Source of the DNA: Xenopus tropicalis | Lineage: Eukaryota > Chordata > Amphibia > Anura > Pipidae | Direction: 5' to 3' | DNA: 64,000 nucleotides | NCBI RefSeq assembly: GCF_000004195.4 | Contig: NC_030678.2 | Location: forward strand, 35,693,701-35,757,700 | Shown: positions 35,340-47,516 of the stretch, in pieces | How the letters are laid out: each line of letters starts with the position of its first letter | Position numbering within the stretch: position 1 is the first letter of the stretch | Notes under the pieces: model-generated | What the model was told of the DNA's origin: nothing | The model's database searches: none | What the model saw: only the letters and a program-made list of their open reading frames with translations | Position numbers and translations under genes: made by a program

Positions 35340-35676
35340 AGCTGGCCATACACACACCGATAATATCATACGAAACCTCGTTTCGTACGATATTCGGTGC
35401 GTGTATGGCATGTTGGCGAGTCGACCGATATCGCAGGAAGCTGCTGAAATCGGTCGACTTGCCGATCGGCCAGGTTAGAAAATTTTGATCGCCATAGAAG
35501 GCGCCTGACCAAAATCTGCTGTCAGGGCTGAATCGGCAGAAGGAGGTAGAAATCCTATTGTTTCTACCTCCTTATCTGCTGTTTCAGCCCTGAACGGTGT
35601 GTGGCGGATCTGACGATGTTTCGTGCGAACGATGGTCGCACAAAACATCATCAGATCGCCACGTGTGTGGCCACCT
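35340..35676. mobile_element. Harbinger-like palindromic MITE (GGCCATACAC family), copy 5
   Basis: Flanked by TTA (35337-35339 and 35677-35679). Ends AGCTGGCCATACACAC and GTGTGTGGCCACCT are inverted. Interior: tttcgtacgatattcggtgc, gtcgaccgatatcgc and tcagggctgaatcggcag, shared with copies at 15418 and 21631. Confidence 0.85.
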
Positions 35677-35679
35677 TTA

Positions 35680-36809
35680 GCCCAGGATGTGGATGACCAG
35701 ATCTGGCCATGTTGGAGATTAAAAGACTAGAGGAAGGCAACTGCTTCAAGCATATCCAAAATAGGGGGGACTGGAGGAAGAATTATCTGCATCCTTTTAG
35801 TAGCAAGCACTGAGCATTTTGTGGTCTACTGCAGTTACAATAAAAGCCATAATACAATACAGTTGTTAATGATAAAAACAAAGTTCATATTTTTACTATA
35901 TACCCCCAGTTTGTAATGCATTTCCAATGAAGCATAGGTAGACTTCCCCTTTGTGGATGGAATTCTTTGCCTGCTACTTGACACACTGGGCAGGCCACAC
36001 GGTCTTTGCGAATCCCACTCCGTGGAACCATTGGGCCGCCTCTATGCTGAGACATAAATATAGCTGCGCGTTCCCACATTTAATGAATCACCCACATAAC
36101 AATGGCTCTCGGTATTTGCTCAGAGCCTGCTGATTCTACAAATTGCTGTAATTATTACCATTCTTATTTGTTTTTAAGGAGACATAATATCCCAAAGTGC
36201 AGTATAAAGGAAATTGAAAGCTTGTAGCACAGCGATAAAATGCTCTGGGCAATAAATATACCAACAAAATTCCATCTGTATTTGCTCACATTTGTCACTT
36301 AGGGACAGTGGCAAATGGCAACACCGTAAAAGCTTATAGCAGGTACAGTCACTTTGCACCGGAGCCATTGTGTTAATTTGTTTTCTGCTACCCCTGGGAC
36401 AGGAGGCAAAATATATAAAAATAAATAAGCGACTTAACAACCACAGTCTTCTTTACGTATATATTAAAAAATATAGGAAGCTCGGCTAGGTATATAGAGA
36501 TCATGCATTATACATAGCTCCAGGGTAAGTAAATTGCGCTAAATCAAATAAAAGGCAAGAACTGGGTGAAACACACTTAAACCATGCAAGTTGCCACCTT
36601 AAAAGGAAGACAGGATATAATTATAGGCAGTGTACTGTATATCTTCTATTTATGAGGAGATTGCAGCAGTAACAGAAAAGTCTCCCTCAACCACAGAACT
36701 AGCAGCATCCAGAGTATAGTATAAACTGAGAAGGATCATTTTGTGTGCATTATAATGCCAATGGGATTTTTATGGGCACAAATTGTTTTGAATCTTAAAT
36801 ACTTCAAAG
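35680..36809. other. Non-coding stretch
   Basis: No exon, RNA gene or clear repeat boundary seen. Confidence 0.4.
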
Positions 36810-37228
36810 GCCTCATTTACTAATAACAAAATGTACAGGTAGTATTTTTACCCACAATGCTGTGGCCACTATGCAATGATGCTCAGGTTGTGGTGCTGGG
36901 GATGCAAATAGCTAAAATGTATGCACGTCGTCAGAAATGCCATTAGCATGTGATCCGTTAGGTACAAGTTAGCGTATAGGCACGGTACTCATAAGGATCC
37001 CTGGAAGGATAACCTCCTCAAGGCATGTGTCAATTCCAGGGCTCCTTTGAGTCCATGGGCCCTGTATTTAATACAGATATCGATATATCAAGGCAGGCAG
37101 AGCCAGCATAATGATGCAAGGGACAAGTTGCCAGCAGCATGTGTAGATAAATGTACCTTGTTAAATAGTGTTTAAATGCATGCAATTTGTGCATTATACA
37201 TGCGTTTGTGTTGGTAAATGAGCCCTGT
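36810..37228. repeat. Possible MITE with ggcctcatttact / ggtaaatgagccctg ends
   Basis: The two ends are inverted over roughly 14 bases. The interior has gtatgcacgtcg and gcatgcaatttgtgcattatac. Non-coding. Same weak class as 9555-9890. Confidence 0.4.
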
Positions 37229-38005
37229 AATCTTTGTCAACCTGAAATGATACAGTGCAAGGCAGGGAAGTCAAAGCAGTGTAAGTCACAAGACATCCCC
37301 TGTATTATAGGTGGGGAATAATGGATGTAGATAATATAGTTGGGTGCCAGAGCAGGCAATTCTGGGCGTCTCTCAGGCAGGATCTGTTGTGCAGCAGATA
37401 GAGGAATAATGTATGTTTCCCTGCAAGTCTTTCACAGACAGAACAATAGCACACGTGTGAAAGTTTCATTCAATACCATCCAAACATGGTTCAGCGGGTT
37501 CCTTCAGATGTGTTGTAGGTGATTAGTTGGGTGAATGGGATGGAAGCCCCAATGGGAGGTGAGCAGAAGTGCACATTGCGCCTGCTACACACTCATTTAT
37601 TCTTTTCTGCTTTGGTATATGAATTCATCTTGTAGCTGCTATATCTTTCTTTCTTTTTTGATTGTATTACATTTTTCTATGCCATCATCAGCATAGTGTA
37701 ACAGGGCAAATCTACATCTGTCTTATTTTATTACTGCTTTATTACATTATTATTATTTTATTACCACTTTATTGCTAATCATTTATTACACAATCATTGT
37801 GACAGGCGTGCCTGAATGTTTATTTATTTTAACAAAACCTACATTTTTTTCATATGCGCATTCAGTTATTCTACAATAATTTTATTATAAACCACTTGCA
37901 CCCCCCAATAACTGGAACATATTTGCATGCACGCGTTTGCCTGGCTGTGTAGGGATGTACCAAGTGAAAAGAGACAGGAGTGACTGTGATAATACACTGT
38001 AAGGT
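37229..38005. other. Non-coding stretch
   Basis: TTATT-rich simple text lies at about 37720-37790. No exon recognised. Confidence 0.4.
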
Positions 38006-38009
38006 CAAG

Positions 38010-38235
38010 CCTTTCAGCGTGTGAGTACATAGCATTGTCCCCATTGTTTGATAATGCCGTAATTAATTCAGCAGCACACTGGATAGATTTCTTGTCACGC
38101 TACGTGCAATAGACAACTCACAGTAAATGTGTTCATGAGCCAAACAGTTACGAGAGGTTTGATAAGGGACTAATGACTGCACAAACCTTTTTCTTTAATT
38201 AAAGGATTAAGAGGCCAAGTTATGCCCTTTAAATA
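38010..38235. other. Repeat-poor stretch, candidate regulatory DNA
   Basis: Contains tgataatgccgtaattaatt, cttgtcacgctacgtgc and ctttaattaaaggattaag. No window repeat families and no exon. It resembles conserved non-coding DNA in composition only. Confidence 0.25.
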
Positions 38236-39689
38236 CAGACAAACAAGCAGATATGAGGGACATGAATAAGAGGAGGACTGGGATTATCATATTCTGGATT
38301 AATATTCCTGGAGATTCTACCCATAAAACATGTTGCAGACTAAAGCCATTGCCCCAAACACAAGTGATCTGTGCCTAAGGAATTAGGGGAGCAATTTTGT
38401 ACCCCTTTACAGATGCATCCAATGGAAAATGAGTCTGAATGTTTCTAGCTCTGTAAATTGAAGCATTTATTACCCATCCACTTAGATTGTAAGCTTTATT
38501 GGACAGGAAGCTATCATCATGATCTCTAGGTGCTTGGAGTCCGGAAAGGGGTACAGGTAGAACTGCAGGGCAGGTTTCCCCAGCCAAGAATTGGTTTGGT
38601 ACAAACTTTCATGGCACACTTTGATCTCTAGTCAGCAGACCCCAATCTACTGTGAAATCCACTGCAGGAAAATAAAAATAGTTTCCCCCTGGCAATAAAG
38701 ACCTAGGCTGGTTAATGTGTCTGTCGGGGATGCTTTCCAGGATTTTGTGCTGCTGGTTCCCCTTTCCTCCCCGGCTGCTCTCAAATGTTCCACATAATGC
38801 ATGCACTTTGTTTTATTTACCTCTGTCTCAGTGCTCCTACCTGTGTTCTGTGCTTCTCAGGGCAGACGTTCTACTTATCTGCTCATCTAATGCACTTAGG
38901 CCTTTATTGATAGACTCGTCTTCTTATTAACCCCTTTAATGGCCAGGAGAAATCAAAAGCCTCTTTCATACGTACACTACAATGTAAAACAGAGATGGCC
39001 GAGGATGTTTTAATAAGGAGAGGTAAGCATTTTTTAGTGAAATCCAAATACAGTGTTAAGGCAATCAGAGCCACTCAGGGGATGCAAACGCAATTATCTA
39101 TTAAGCTTTACATTCAGCCGACCTGGCTTGGCTGTCAGTCAGCAATACGTATAAATACACTTAAAGTCTCTTACATTCAAATATGCTGGAGTGAACAAAA
39201 TGCCGCCGAATCAGCTAAGAGAAGCAATTTACTTTTTTAAAGGGAAAGTACAGGGAAAACCATTCTGTAGCAGGTGCTATATATATATATATATATATAT
39301 ATAAATGTCTATTTTTATGGACAGTTCTTACATTATGTAGGTTCATCTATGCTTTTTTTTAAAAAAAAAAAATCCATTTGTCAGTGTAATGTCTCTTTGA
39401 ACCATCCCTATATTTGTCTAGACTTTTGCATTTTGACACTAATTGACTCCCATTAACTGTGATCTAATTAACAAGGTCCAGCAAAAATTCCACCCATGGT
39501 TCACCTTCTGTCAAGGGGTCAGCAGGGAAAAGGGGCTGGATTATGAAATAAGGGGTGGGTTGGAGCAGTAAGGGGTGGAGCCATCATGTATTGGGTATGG
39601 ATGTGCAGGAAATTGGATGAGTAGGCTGGGTTATAGTAGCCTCAGGAGGGGTAGAGGGGGAACAGTGAGATGGTATTGTGGGAGCTAGG
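38236..39689. other. Non-coding stretch with TA repeat
   Basis: A TA dinucleotide run lies at 39279-39302 and an A/T homopolymer patch at 39352-39372. About 39490-39650 is purine-rich repeat-like text (ggggtgggttggagc). A donor-like site at 39022/39023 is discussed as a weak exon candidate. Confidence 0.4.
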
Positions 39690-39697
39690 GACAGAAT

Positions 39698-39854
39698 TAG
39701 GCTGGACTGGCAATCGGTAGATTCTAGCAAATGCCAGAGGGGCTGCTGTAAGGGCAGTGGCACACTGGGAAATTAGTCCCTGTAGTAAGCAAAGCGAAGC
39801 CCACTGGGGATCAGCCCAAAAATGACTGCTTTTGCTATTTTGAATCCAGACCTG
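39698..39854 (+). mobile_element. hAT-like MITE, GGACTGG family, copy 6, with altered centre
   Basis: Left part ggctggactggcaatcgg through gccagaggggctgctgtaag, right part attttgaatccagacctg. Flanks gacagaat (39690-39697) and aacagaat (39855-39862) match at 7 of 8. The usual centre is replaced by about 80 bases (39751-39830) that include cagtggcacactggg. Confidence 0.8.
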
Positions 39855-39862
39855 AACAGAAT

Positions 39863-42800
39863 GCCAAGGGATTATAAATTTAGCAACAAGAATATTACAT
39901 TGTAATACTTGCCCTGGCCATGGCTGGTATTTTACTGGCTAGGCCAGTGAGAAGTCAGCTAGTTGGTAACCCTATTCATGTCCTTAACACCTCATTTGCT
40001 GCACTGGATATGAGCACTCCTGCTTGCTCTACTGTAAGAGACATGGTGGGCGATGTAAAATCAGAGGGACTTCAAGTCTTAGAAAACATCACTTCAACCT
40101 TGAATAAGATGAGGGAGGGGTTGACTGACTGCCAGCCTAATGGGGTGCTTAGGCAAATGGTTCCTGGGAATCAGATTCAGATTATCATTGTTACCTTTCA
40201 TGTGTAAAAAAACATACATACACCATTATTTCTGACTGTTCCAAGTGTTTTTTTGCACCTTTTTTTTACAACAAAAAGAACTCAAAAGGGGGGCGGGATT
40301 ATTTTCCCCTGTAAATGTGTCATTTCTTTTTTGCCATTAAGACCATTCTTTCTGGAGTTGTGTAAGTCTCGCTCTAAAAAGGTTATTCTTTAACATCACA
40401 GGGGATGAAATTTAATGTCGCCTTAAAACATTGGGCATAAGTCTAAGCACAGTAGATAACGGCTACTCAGCAGGAAGTTGTAAGAGCACGAGACATTTTC
40501 TACAGCCCCCACATATAAAAAGCTGTATTTATTTAACAGTTTCCTTTGCTGAAAGTCTTTCTTGTTTTTTTCAAACCTTGTCTAGCGCTCAAGCAGTTAT
40601 AATACTAAAAGCATGCCAGTGGGAAGGAGCCATGGGTAAAGCTGGCCGCACAGCAAACTATTCAAGCATTTTAGTTATTTTCTGATCTGTGGGTGGCGCC
40701 ACTAACTCTCATGTCATTGTGTGAAATGCGTTTTCTGAAACAGGTCGGTTTAAGGCGACATAAGGACATCTGGGGGAGGATTCATTAACTTAACTGGCAG
40801 TAGAGGACTTAAACTTATATGGATTTCTTGTGGCAGGGGCAGAGCGACCATTTATGACCTGAGTAGCAGTGCACTGCAACCCAAGCACTGTAAAAAGTAA
40901 TTTTACAATTATTTACTGCAAGAAAGGGGCCCAAAAATATTTCTGATCCAAGGCCCCCAGTGTCTTTTTTGGCAATTCTGTACATGGTGTTTACTAGTGC
41001 CTTACCGTATTGCTAGCCTTACAGACTGAAAAAGATTCACTTGCCATCTGAATGCTATAGGGCCTTTATACACAGTGGCATAACTTATGGGGTGGGCTGG
41101 CGGGGTCCAACCTTCCCACAAAGCCCACAGAGTCCTCCACAAAGAATCTAATAATAATGTGATGAGCTTAGCATTGTAACGTGTAAAGTAGAAAAGGGGC
41201 TGTGGGAGGACAGGGGGTTTCAAATTTAGCATCCATGCCCATAGGGACTTAGCTGTGCTACTTCTTAGACATGGGCATTTGTTACTGAATAGCCCTCAAA
41301 TTAGGGTTGCCACCTGTCTGGTCTACAGAAGTCTGAAAATTGGGCAGACTGATTGAGGCTATATTTGGCTGCCGTGTCATAGCCCTGCCATCAAATGCCA
41401 TTGTCCCTATATGTCATTGGCCTGGCCCCCAACATTGCCCGATTTTATCTCCATTCAGGGTCCTAGTGTGCTCCCTTTGTTATGGTCCCCAGAGAGAAGA
41501 CTTGGGCCAGTTAATGTCTGTGTTCACATGTGATAAATGAACAAAATAGCCACAGAACAGGATTGCAGCTAGAAATGCCTGTGTATAAGGGCCCTTAAGG
41601 AAATCAGGCTGCATTTTGGGGGATGGATGTGCACCTATGGCAGCCACAAGAAGCAGGGGATGTAAAATAGGAATCTATATACTGGGGTGACTTTTGTATG
41701 TGTGTGAATTATGTGTGTGGGTTATGAGTGTGTAGCAGCCTCTGCTGCAAGAACATTTAGCAATAAAATGTCTGATCATTACTAATTCATTTCCCTCTCC
41801 TTTCAATACCATGCCGATGTGGATGAGCACACTGCCATCAGCGGATGCAATCTCGTGTTGCACAGACGCCTTATTGAAAAGGGCTTTTGTGTCTCCTTTT
41901 TCATTTTCTCTGCCCCCACAAACCCTTTTTCTCACCAGAAGACAATAAAGGGGAGGTTTTGATCTCAGGGTTTAAATCTAAGGTGCTGATTTACCAGAAA
42001 GATGTAAGGAAGATTCCCAGGGGAAGTACGGCAGCTCTGTGCGGCTTCTCCTTTTCTACGCTTTTTATTTGAGTGAGGCGCACAAACTGAGTTGGGCTCT
42101 CCGCTTCCTACAGGAGTGCTTGGTGCAGTGGCCCTCTGGGATGGGGCCCTGGTCTGGAGTGGAAAACTAACCCCCTTGTGTTTTTTAATGTGTTGATTCT
42201 GGGACATTTTCTTTTTATATTCTCTTTATCCGGCACATGTAGAAATACTGCAGTGGATAAATACGGTGTGTTTTCATTGCATCCAAAGCTTGACAAATGC
42301 ATAGTACAACATAGGGAGAAACTGATTTTAAAAGTTTCTTTATTACTATTGGTCAGGGCAGGAGTTTAGTCCAGAGTTGGCTGTCTGTATCACCTGCTAT
42401 TGGGCATGACTGATGTTGCTAATGTGGCACCACTAGATACCATCAGGCCTTATATGTAGCTTCGAACCTTGCCACAGAAGTTACTAGTCTGTTGGCCAAA
42501 AAAAGTCCCCACTTGCTATAAAATAGTACTGGGCAATTATGTTTGGACACGTGTTCTTTCTGCCTTTTTAATAAAGATGTAGAACAGTGCAGAACAGTAA
42601 CATTGAAAGTAATTAATACATCCTTGTTTCTTAGCACAATTGTAGAAGGAAGTGAAGGTTGTTATACATATTACCAATCCAAGTTAAACTCCTTCTTTTG
42701 TAATGAACCCCTTCTTATCTGTAAGCCTGGTACAGTGGTATAATTTGGACACTTCAACTTGCTACCTGACTAACCTGCACTTGTACCTCTCATAGCATGG

Positions 42801-44736
42801 GACTAAGTGGGAAAAGCAATGTTGTAATAGATGGCCTTTTTTAATCCAACTGTGGGGTTGACTCCCTCTATAGTAATGCCATTACAAAAAATGGGAAAGG
42901 TGGGGCTCATTTATAGAGAGCCTATAATCTCTTTTTAAACAGACTGAGGTATCTAGAGGAAACTCAGGAAGCAGGACAACAGATAGAAATCATGGGGCTC
43001 CCTATAGCTAATATATATATCAGTAAATATTGCCCTTTTACATCCTTTCCCTTGATCCACCATTTAGTGATGGGCTGTGTGCTCCCTCAGAGATCACATA
43101 ACCAGAAATAATGCAGCTCTAACTGGAAGCAGTGTGGAAGCAAAAGACGGAACTCTGTCCATTAATTGGCTGATGGGGCCTAGAATGTATGTGTGTGCAC
43201 TGTGAATCCTATGATCCCAGGAGGCGGCTCTTAATTCTTAAAATGGCAATTTTCTATTTAGGATTATCCAATAGTACATACTACTAAAAAAAGTACATTT
43301 TTATAAAAATGGTTTATTTAGATGAAGCAGGGTTTTACATATGAGCTTGTTTATGCAATATAGTTTTATAGAGACCTACATTGTTTGGGGGTATAGTTTT
43401 CCTTTTAAAAGAAGAGGAAAAGCATTGCAAGCCCCCTACAGCAGAGATGGTGACCCTATCAGGAAAAACAAGACTTATATTGTTGTTATAATGCTCATTA
43501 AGCACAGGGACAGGCATCCTGCTGCCCTCCAGGTGCTACAGAACTACAACAATCAGGGAAATGTATGAGTTATAGATTAACAACCGGTTTTTACTGTCCT
43601 CGGTCATTGTGTTGTACAAGGTATACACATGTGACTGCTACCAGTGCTGATTGGTCCTATTGTCTACTTACTGGATAAACTGTCACATTATTTCCCATTG
43701 TGCTGTACAATTGTGCTACCTTAGCGCCACGCAGCAAGCAAGCAATGGTGTAAAAATAGGCCTCTCTATATTCAAAATTGCAATAAATTTCAGGGAGCAT
43801 AGTTTAGAAAAATACCGATAGATCATATCACAGCCAGTTCTCAGCCATTAGGTTCTTCGAGTGGACAGTTCACTGTGTTTCAGATGATTGAAATTCCATT
43901 CACCTGAAGACTTTTTTTCCCCGGTACTGAAAATTGAAAATTAGATTACTGCAATATCCTAACATTCTCAGCGCTGCGTGCCCCAGAAGCACGGCTCACA
44001 TATAGAACCTGCTGCCCTTTCAACCCGCGTGCGCCTGAGTTCCAGCATGGAGCATTGCTCGGTTCTAGCCATTTTGTGATGTTAAAGGACCACTAAACAT
44101 TTTCTTGCTGAATTCTACATTCTGTGAGGAAGAAGGTACAGTATGTTTGGATAATCTTACTGTATCTCTCCCTACAGACCAGAAGGAAACCTGTTATGGA
44201 GGGTTTTACCGGCTTCCTGGTGTGGCTGCTGACTGCAGCCTCTCTGTGCATTGCTGCACCCTTTTCTGATTCCTAGTTAACATAAAAGGAGGGCTATGGT
44301 AGGTGATAATGATGCTTGTGGCTAGCCATCTTTGGAAACACTGACTTCTCAGGCAGGGCTAAAATGACATCTTATTTGTTCTTTTTAAAGGAGTGTATTT
44401 TCATTTAAAAGGTAATATATATGAGCCCAATAGCTTATGCTGAAAATCAATTCTGCCCTAGGCCCTAGTGCTCTAGCCTCTGCTGCATATCCCTAGTCCC
44501 TGTCTGGCCCCTTATCTCACAGCCTTATAGGCTTGCAGCTAGAGGTAGACAGGGGTTTGTTTATTCAGAGGCCTTCTCGGTGGACTAGCAGTTTGTTTTG
44601 CTTGTGCTCATAAGGATCAGGAGGAAGAATGTAATTTTATTTTAAGTTTAGTATTTAGTGTTTAGTGCAGGAAATAAAATAAAACATATATATTTCCTAA
44701 TTGAAACAACAGGCAAAACTATGTTTAAGAGACATG
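39863..44736. other. Long non-coding stretch
   Basis: No exon recognised. Traces of repeats: cagtggcataactta at about 41074 and ttagggttgccacctgtctgg at about 41302. Near 43520-43550 and 44083-44110 there are short fragments of dispersed repeats (ctccaggtgctacagaac; ttaaaggaccactaaac). Boundaries are not clear. Confidence 0.35.
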
Positions 44737-44911
44737 GGGGTCATTTATCAACACTGGGCAAATTTGCCCATGGGCAGTAACCTATGGCAACCAATCAAAT
44801 TGTTGCATTCTTTGTTCTACATGCAACTGGCTGAAAAAAAGGCAATCACTGATTGGTTGCTATGGGTTACTGCCCATGGGTAAATTTGCCCAGTGTTAAT
44901 AAATGAGCCCC
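44737..44911. mobile_element. Long-TIR palindromic MITE, complete copy
   Basis: Arms of about 70 bases: ggggtcatttatcaacactg, gggcaaatttgcccatgggc and agtaacctatggcaaccaat on the left, and their inverse on the right. ATG flanks both sides (44734-44736 and 44912-44914). The whole 175 bases would fold into one long hairpin. Related sequences lie at 1-68 and 31456. Confidence 0.88.
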
Positions 44912-44914
44912 ATG

Positions 44915-46488
44915 GTGTTTTGCATCTGGCCGATTGAGGCATCAATTAATGAGATTCCTGTCCTGATTTCCTAATTCAAAAAACCAGGCTGGCATTTTTG
45001 ACCCCTACAGCCCTTCTTAAAATCAGGCTGTCCAGGTCAGACAGTTGGGAACCCTTTGTTCAACACTAGCCCCTATTTACTGAACTAATGTTGGGGTATA
45101 CTGCCCCTTTAATGATATCTGAACTTAGTGCCTTAAAAGTAATCAACTGAATGAAGGTGTTTTTACCTTTAACTAATATGTTACATTGTCCTTAGTACCT
45201 GTGTACAGCACATAAACATATTAAATGTGTTTGGTTCCGATAGGTATTCTTTAAGTTTAATGCACAGCTGCAAATTGGAATGTTCAACGTTACCTCGTAG
45301 GTCTAATCTGTCCTGTGCCTCGGGCATGAGAAGTGGATAGCAAGCTCTTGAGGGAAGTGATTTGACCTGAACAAGAAAATCATTGTATTCTGGAGGCAGT
45401 GCCCACTCTTTTTTGAATCAAAGCATGTTTGAGTCTGGGAAAGCTCATACATACATTCACAATGCGTAAATTTATTGATCCAAATGTGCAGCGGAATTTA
45501 TAGAATTTCTCTTGCTACAGACATTTACGTGTTGAAATGGCGCGTGATTGCCATGGCAATAAGACCCTTCAGTGTCTGTTTAATCAGATCACTGAATTGT
45601 AAAAAGACAGGCAAAAGCCGCACCTTTCCCTTTCAGGATCTCCAGGGCTAATTAGGATGAAGAAGGAGGGTGGAGAGGGCTAAGAATATATTGATTTCTG
45701 CATGATCCCCCATAAGAAGGGGAGGGATGTGTTGTTTCATTGTACTCACAGAGGCCCTCCGAGACACCTTTATATTTCCTGGAAATTCTCCGAAAAGATT
45801 ACTCTGTGTGGTACTGAGGCAGTTGCAATTTATAGGGGATGAAAATCTAAAATTTATCAGGCATTAAAGGTCAACTTTCAAAAGGAAAAAAGACACTGTA
45901 AAAAAAAAATCACAGCTTAAAGTGCCACCACCTCAATAAATAGATATTGTAGGTTTTGTGCATTCCAAACATAAAATGTTACAACATGAAAGCAAATTCA
46001 ATTCTAAAGTCAGTCTAGTCAGAACTAGAGGTTTAGGGAATGCAAAGGACAGGCAGATACTGGTTTCAAATGCAATTACCTTCACAAATAGCTTTCAAAT
46101 CACTGAGCATCTGTATATCTGTATATAGATAGATATAAATAGATAAGTTGCTTAGAACAGAATTTGCCTTCATTTGGCAAAATTTTTAGGTTCTCCTTTA
46201 CTGAGTAATAAATTCCCTTTTTAATTTAAACACAAGCAAGTTAAATAATCTCAAGCCTCCAGTGTAAGAATGAATAAACACTGAGGGAAATGGGATCTAC
46301 GTTCCCTATGAAAATACATGACATGGAGTCGGGGGATAGCTACCAAGACAGAAGGACAGGGATCCACTGGAGGTCAGGTAGAGTTTCAATACATGTGAAT
46401 CTTATATTTTGTAACATTGGAAATCCTATTAAAAATTATGTGGAACCCAGAAACTTCCAGTGTTAGCACAGTATTATCATTATTTCAA
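44915..46488. other. Non-coding stretch
   Basis: About 45400-45640 is repeat-poor (gcgtaaatttattgatcc, ggcgcgtgattgccatgg) and may be regulatory. Elsewhere no feature is resolved. Confidence 0.35.
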
Positions 46489-46745
46489 TGTTAAGTTAAC
46501 CATACATGGGTCAAAAAAAGTTGCAGACTTGGCCCTTCCAGACCAAGTTGGCAGCTATTGGGTGTGCCTGTGCCCTGTCCAATAGTTATCTGTCCAGAAA
46601 TTAGCCAGCTATCTATAGGATCAGTTAGAAAAGCCTGTTGTATGAGGACTTCATAGGCCTCTACTAGATCAGCACCATTAGGTGTATTGCATAGGCATGT
46701 ACCATGACCTAGATCAACAAAGATCAATATATCCACTGCCAGTAG
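46489..46745. repeat. Weak relative of the palindromic GGCCATACAC elements
   Basis: Left text ttaaccatacatgggtc resembles the family end, and interior gggcccttccagaccaagttggcagc-like text suggests decay. The right end is not found. Confidence 0.3.
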
Positions 46746-46967
46746 TTATAATCTCTTCATAATGTGGAATGGATCCAGCACTTTTATCTTTCTGTAACAT
46801 TTAGTTAAATCTGAAAAATCTAAAAATGAAGTTAAGTGAAGTTTACTGCATGGCACTATATGTTTTGGACCACATAGATCTTTTCTCCAGGGGGCCTTAT
46901 TTCCATACAAAGATGTGCTCTTTTGCCAACATCTCCAATCAAGCAGATCTTCCAGTGTAGGTTCAAC

Positions 46968-47516
46968 TTAAGGCAACAAAGCCACTCGAATATCACTTAC
47001 TTACTTTTATATTCTTGAACCACCAAATGTATTTTTTGTTAGTTGTAATATTGGTGTGTAGGCGCCATCTCAGTGCATTGTGTCTGAGCTTTCAGAAGGA
47101 GCCAATGCTACACATTAGAACTGCTTTCAGATACCCTATTGTTTCTCCTACTCCCATGTAACTGGAGGAGTCCCAAGCCAGACTTGGATTTCTTACTATT
47201 GAGTGCTATTCTGATATCTACTGGGAGCTGCTATCTTGCTCCCTTCCCATTGGTCTGCTGATCGGCTGCTGGGAGGAGGGTAATATTACTCCGACTTGCA
47301 GCTCAGCAGTAAAGTGTGACTGAAGTTTATCAGAGCACAGGTTGTGGCACCCTGGGAAATAAAGAATATGGCTAGCCCCATGTGAAATTTCAAAATTAAA
47401 TACAAAAAAATCTGTTTGCTCTTTTGAAAAACAAATCTCAATTCCCGTTTCTGCTGGAGAAGCTCTATTAACTATTAAAATAAACATGTTTTCCCATGAT
47501 AGTATTCCTTTAATGC
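46968..47516 (-). repeat. Long dispersed repeat, copy B (inverse of 20630-21195)
   Basis: Contains ctgagctttcagaaggagcc, cccatgtaactggaggagtc, ttggtctgctgatcggctgc and gactgaagtttatcaga, which are the reverse complements of copy A. The right end reads catgatagtattcctttaa. The interior frame is broken and no protein family is evident. Confidence 0.8.

Noticed and set aside
39920..40207. 95-codon open frame with protein-like composition
   Set aside because: No family motif, no good flanking splice sites, and its start overlaps text resembling a dispersed fragment near 2300.
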